DNA of 64,000 nucleotides from 2-02-FULL-55-14 sp964473365 (GTDB lineage Bacteria > Bacteroidota > Ignavibacteria > UBA10030). The translations under genes were made by a program, and so were the position numbers. The stretch lies in assembly GCA_964473365.1 (NCBI GenBank), contig CAYYOV010000003.1:86831-150830 (forward strand), written 5' to 3'. Within the stretch, counting starts at the first letter, position 1, and the number at the start of each line of letters is the position of its first letter. The notes beneath the pieces were generated by a model. The model was given only the letters and a program-made list of their open reading frames with translations. It did not search any database and was not told the DNA's origin. Below are positions 61,334 to 64,000 of this stretch, piece by piece.

Positions 61334-62892
61334 TTCGGTTCCAGCATGATCAACGGTAGGATCATCTCCTCCATCGAGATGCCGCCGTGTTGAAAGCTGT
61401 CACGATACTGGCTTAGGTACCGATGGTAATCTGTCGGATAGACGAAATAGTAGTCCTCTTTCGCCAGGATGTAGTTTGTCGTGACGCTCGAGCGTGGTAA
61501 ACGATAGTCGGCCGGGTTCTTGACAAACACTGCCTGCCGATCATCCACCTTGAGGTTCCGGCCATACTTGTAGCGGAGGTTCGTCGAGGCTTCGCGGTCG
61601 CCGATGACCTTCGACCCCCGCATGCACCGAACGCTGCCGTGGTCCGTGGTGAGGATGATCTTGACGTTCTTCTGACGGCCGAGCGTGCGGAGCATGCCGA
61701 GCAGCGACGAGTGCTGGAACCATGATCGTGTCAACGAGCGGTACGCGGCTTCGTCGGGGGCGATCTCCTTGAGCAGCGGCGAATCGGACCGGCCATGGGC
61801 CAGCATATCGACGAAATTGACGACAACAGCCGTCAACTGATTATTGACGTATGACTGGATGTTCGATTCGAACTGCCGTCCGTATTCGGCGTCAAGGATC
61901 TTGACATATTTCGGCTCGCTCTTGAGCACCACGCGCTTGCGCTCGAGCAGTTTCTGGAGCAACTGGGCCTCGTGCCGGTTACGGCTGCTTTCGTCATCCT
62001 CCCCCGCCTGCCAGATCTCAGGGAAGCGCTGTTCCAGTTCGCTCGGGAACAATCCGCTGAAGATGGCGTTGCGTGAATACGGCGTTGCGGTCGGCAGGAT
62101 CGAGATATATTGGTGTCGGTCGAACGAGAAGTCTTCCGACAGCAATTCTTCCATCACCAGCCATTGATCGAGGCGAAGACAATCGATGACGAACAGGAAG
62201 ACCGAGGTCTTTTCGTTCAACGCCGGGATGACGTATCGCTCGACGATGTCGGTGGACAAGGCCACCGGACGCTTCGGGTCGGCGATCCAGTCGCGGTAGC
62301 GGCGCTCGACGAACTTGGCGAACTCGACGTTACATTCACGCTTCTGGTCGAGGACCGTCTGACGCAGACCCAATTCAGGGTGATCGTCGAGCTCCTTGTC
62401 CCAGCTTGTCAACCGCATGTACAGGTCGATCCAGTCCTGTTCGTCGAGAGGATTCATGAGCGCCAGGGCGATCCCCTGCAGCTCCTTCGCGTAGTCACGC
62501 GACATGACCGCCCCCGCGATCTTCTTCGATTCGAAGATCTTCTTGACCGCGAGGAGGATCTGGCTCGGATTGACCGGCTTCGTCAGGTAGTCGGTGATCT
62601 TGCTGCCGATGGCCTCTTCCATGAGGCTCTCGGCCTCGTTCTTGGTCACCATGATCACGGGAAGCGACGGCTCCGCCTCCTTGATCTCGCTGAGCGCTTC
62701 GAGGCCGCCCTTACCGGGCATCATCTCATCCAGGAACACAAGGTCGTACGAACGGTCGCGAACGAGCTGGAGAGCGTCGTCTCCGTTCGTGGCGGTCTCG
62801 ACGACATAGCCCTTTTGTTCGAGCAGGCGCACGTGGGCCGTCAACATGTCGATCTCGTCATCGACCCACAGGATGCGTCGTCTTGGTTCCAT
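61330..62892 (-). CDS. porX: PorX-like response regulator with PglZ (alkaline phosphatase-fold) domain
   Basis: A 520-residue two-domain protein. Residues 1-120 are a receiver domain with acidic pocket DDE at 11-13, phospho-accepting Asp55 in FLDEMMPG and the conserved lysine in TKPVNP. A helical linker follows, then a PglZ-type domain (about 230-510) with FVIDCLRLDQW, NAIFSGLFPSELEQRFPE and TTDHGSVRC, holding metal-site residues. PorX with this layout is known in Bacteroidota to control type IX secretion genes and to act on oligonucleotides. The nearby sprA fits this role. No DNA-binding domain is present. Confidence 0.93.
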   Translation of the reverse strand: MEPRRRILWVDDEIDMLTAHVRLLEQKGYVVETATNGDDALQLVRDRSYDLVFLDEMMPGKGGLEALSEIKEAEPSLPVIMVTKNEAESLMEEAIGSKITDYLTKPVNPSQILLAVKKIFESKKIAGAVMSRDYAKELQGIALALMNPLDEQDWIDLYMRLTSWDKELDDHPELGLRQTVLDQKRECNVEFAKFVERRYRDWIADPKRPVALSTDIVERYVIPALNEKTSVFLFVIDCLRLDQWLVMEELLSEDFSFDRHQYISILPTATPYSRNAIFSGLFPSELEQRFPEIWQAGEDDESSRNRHEAQLLQKLLERKRVVLKSEPKYVKILDAEYGRQFESNIQSYVNNQLTAVVVNFVDMLAHGRSDSPLLKEIAPDEAAYRSLTRSWFQHSSLLGMLRTLGRQKNVKIILTTDHGSVRCMRGSKVIGDREASTNLRYKYGRNLKVDDRQAVFVKNPADYRLPRSSVTTNYILAKEDYYFVYPTDYHRYLSQYRDSFQHGGISMEEMILPLIMLEPK

Positions 62893-63018
62893 GAGGGGTG
62901 TTAGGGGACAGATCGGTGGTCACGCTGGTGCAGCTGCGGATCGCTCTCGCGGAGCACATTCCGTCCGGGCTCTTTTGGAGCGTACCAGTCCAAAGTACTG
63001 AGAATGACCCCGGGATGC

Positions 63019-63047
63019 AAAGAACCGCCGCCCTGCCAGGCGCGGCG
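63019..63047 (-). terminator. Weak terminator-like stem after sprA
   Basis: Minus-strand CGCCGC/GCGGCG with a ten-base loop, then GTTCTTTGC, starting near the sprA stop. The stem is GC-rich but the T-run is poor. The remaining 125 bases before porX show no gene. Confidence 0.35.
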
Positions 63048-64000
63048 TCACTGGATCGAGATCTGAACGTCGAGTCCGCCCTCGTTGATCGTATTACCTG
63101 TGATCTTCGAGCCACCGGCGTCGGGAGCCACCTTACTGTAACGATAGTACAACGACGCCGTCACTCTCGAGCTCAGGATGTACCGAATGCGCGGCTCGAT
63201 GGTCGTCCGGCTCGATCCGTCAAGCGGCTGGCCGTCAGGTTTGAAGTTCTCTTTCATGCTGTAGAGCTTGCGGCCATTGCGGCTGAACGTGTACGACAGC
63301 GTTGTCTGGAGATCGTTCGACAGGGAGAGTCCGAACAGCGGAAATTCGAAACCTTGCCGCGAATACGAAGCGGAGACGGAGATGTCCTCGGTCGAGCTTT
63401 CGCTGACGCTTAACACGGAGGGTGTCAGATCGTACGACGTCGACGTCCCGTACCGGACCTGTGCCGACAGGTTGCCCTTGAGTACTTCCCTGAAGCTCAC
63501 GTTCAGTCCGGCCAGCGGCGAGAACGCATACATGATCGTTTGACCGTCGGCCACCTCCTGCCCATCAGGCGACAGCCTCCATCGGCGGCGGTAGTTCGAT
63601 TGGTAGACATGGTCGAATGTGACCTTTGAGGCCCAACTCTTGAACAACGCGAACTTCTCGAGCCCGTCCCACCGGAAGGTCCAATTGGCTCGCGGAGCGA
63701 ACGACCCGAGGACCTGCGCCAGGATCGGAAGGGCCTCCATTCCCTCCTCGAAAGCCTGTGCGATCTTCACTTCGTCGGGCCGCGTGTCGCCCCTGTCGAT
63801 CCGGAGCCGTTCAAACTTCTTGTTCACGTCCACGACGCCGGTCTTGAAAAGCTTGAAGACAAGGACCGGCGGCAACGTGAAGAACGACCGGTCGATATCG
63901 CCGCTCACTGTCCGCGCCTGGACCGTTGGGATCCCGGACGAATCGGTCAGAACGGTCTGGTTCCGGTTGTAGGACCAGGAGACGTTCCAGTTGAGGTCCA
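63048..64000 (-). CDS. sprA: Cell-surface protein SprA, C-terminal part (type IX secretion), cut by window edge
   Basis: About 316 C-terminal residues of a very large outer-membrane protein; the frame is open to the window edge. The visible part has aromatic, alternating strands (NWNVSWSYNRNQTV, FRWDGLEKFALFKSWASKV, TASLYYRYSKV) and the SprA-like ending VTASLYYRYSKVAPDAGGSK then INEGGLDVQISIQ. SprA forms the 36-strand translocation pore of the type IX secretion system. The family call rests on these C-terminal features and on porX next door; the bulk of the protein lies outside. Confidence 0.85.
   Translation of the reverse strand, partial: DLNWNVSWSYNRNQTVLTDSSGIPTVQARTVSGDIDRSFFTLPPVLVFKLFKTGVVDVNKKFERLRIDRGDTRPDEVKIAQAFEEGMEALPILAQVLGSFAPRANWTFRWDGLEKFALFKSWASKVTFDHVYQSNYRRRWRLSPDGQEVADGQTIMYAFSPLAGLNVSFREVLKGNLSAQVRYGTSTSYDLTPSVLSVSESSTEDISVSASYSRQGFEFPLFGLSLSNDLQTTLSYTFSRNGRKLYSMKENFKPDGQPLDGSSRTTIEPRIRYILSSRVTASLYYRYSKVAPDAGGSKITGNTINEGGLDVQISIQ

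Overview
The window is a 64 kb, GC-rich chromosomal stretch in which every supported protein gene and tRNA lies on the minus strand. The visible families point to the Bacteroidota/Chlorobiota (FCB) group: a SprA-type outer-membrane translocon protein at the right edge, a PorX-type response regulator with a PglZ domain, a Wzi-family outer-membrane protein, a DUF4834-like small membrane protein, and promoters resembling the TTG-N19/20-TAnnTTTG type. The exact class is inference; an Ignavibacteria or Kapabacteria-like lineage would fit. A run of exactly 100 N at 50981-51080 shows this is a draft scaffold. No rRNA, CRISPR, prophage or insertion sequence was seen.

Layout, left to right (genes read right to left). 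1-2.6 kb: metH, cut by the edge, behind a SAM-II-like riboswitch with its own terminator. 2.7-9.2 kb: a zinc-type dehydrogenase, a thioredoxin-like protein without its cysteines, argD, coaE, rny, a structured RNA and zapA. 9.2-16.4 kb: a translation block pheT-pheS-rplT-rpmI-infC-thrS, with an AUC start for infC and an attenuator-like leader before thrS, preceded by tRNA-Val. 16.5-26.3 kb: aldo/keto reductase, POT-type transporter, tRNA-Leu, -Cys and -Gly, CYTH protein, greA, ribBA, yajC, tgt, vanZ-like and nnr. 26.4-33.7 kb: the membrane arm of respiratory complex I (nuoJKLM and nuoN) with an ion-antiporter-like gene placed between nuoM and nuoN. 33.8-41.1 kb: an ABC exporter pair, asnS with a clear promoter, folate genes folB and folK, a deoxynucleoside kinase, gltX and tRNA-Ser(GCT).

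41.2-46.6 kb holds a complete bidirectional NAD-linked [NiFe] hydrogenase operon (hoxE-F-U-Y-H plus its maturation protease). Upstream lie a YbaK-type deacylase and a zinc-ribbon protein, then separate genes for the two steps of saccharopine-type lysine breakdown (47.8-50.5 kb). After tandem tRNA-Ser genes and the assembly gap, 51.1-57.6 kb is an envelope or polysaccharide cluster of overlapping genes: beta-barrel, GT2 glycosyltransferase, NodB deacetylase, HTTM-like membrane protein, Wzi-family protein and a stand-alone GlmU-type nucleotidyltransferase. 57.6-64 kb: panC, arginase, accD, tsaB, tsaE, porX and the 3' part of sprA.

So the window mixes housekeeping operons with energy metabolism (complex I membrane arm, antiporter, Hox hydrogenase) and cell-surface functions (type IX secretion, capsule-like genes). 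The most interesting signals are regulatory: the SAM-II/terminator switch before metH, alternative hairpins before thrS and pheS, nested inverted repeats before hoxE, and the structured RNA between zapA and rny.
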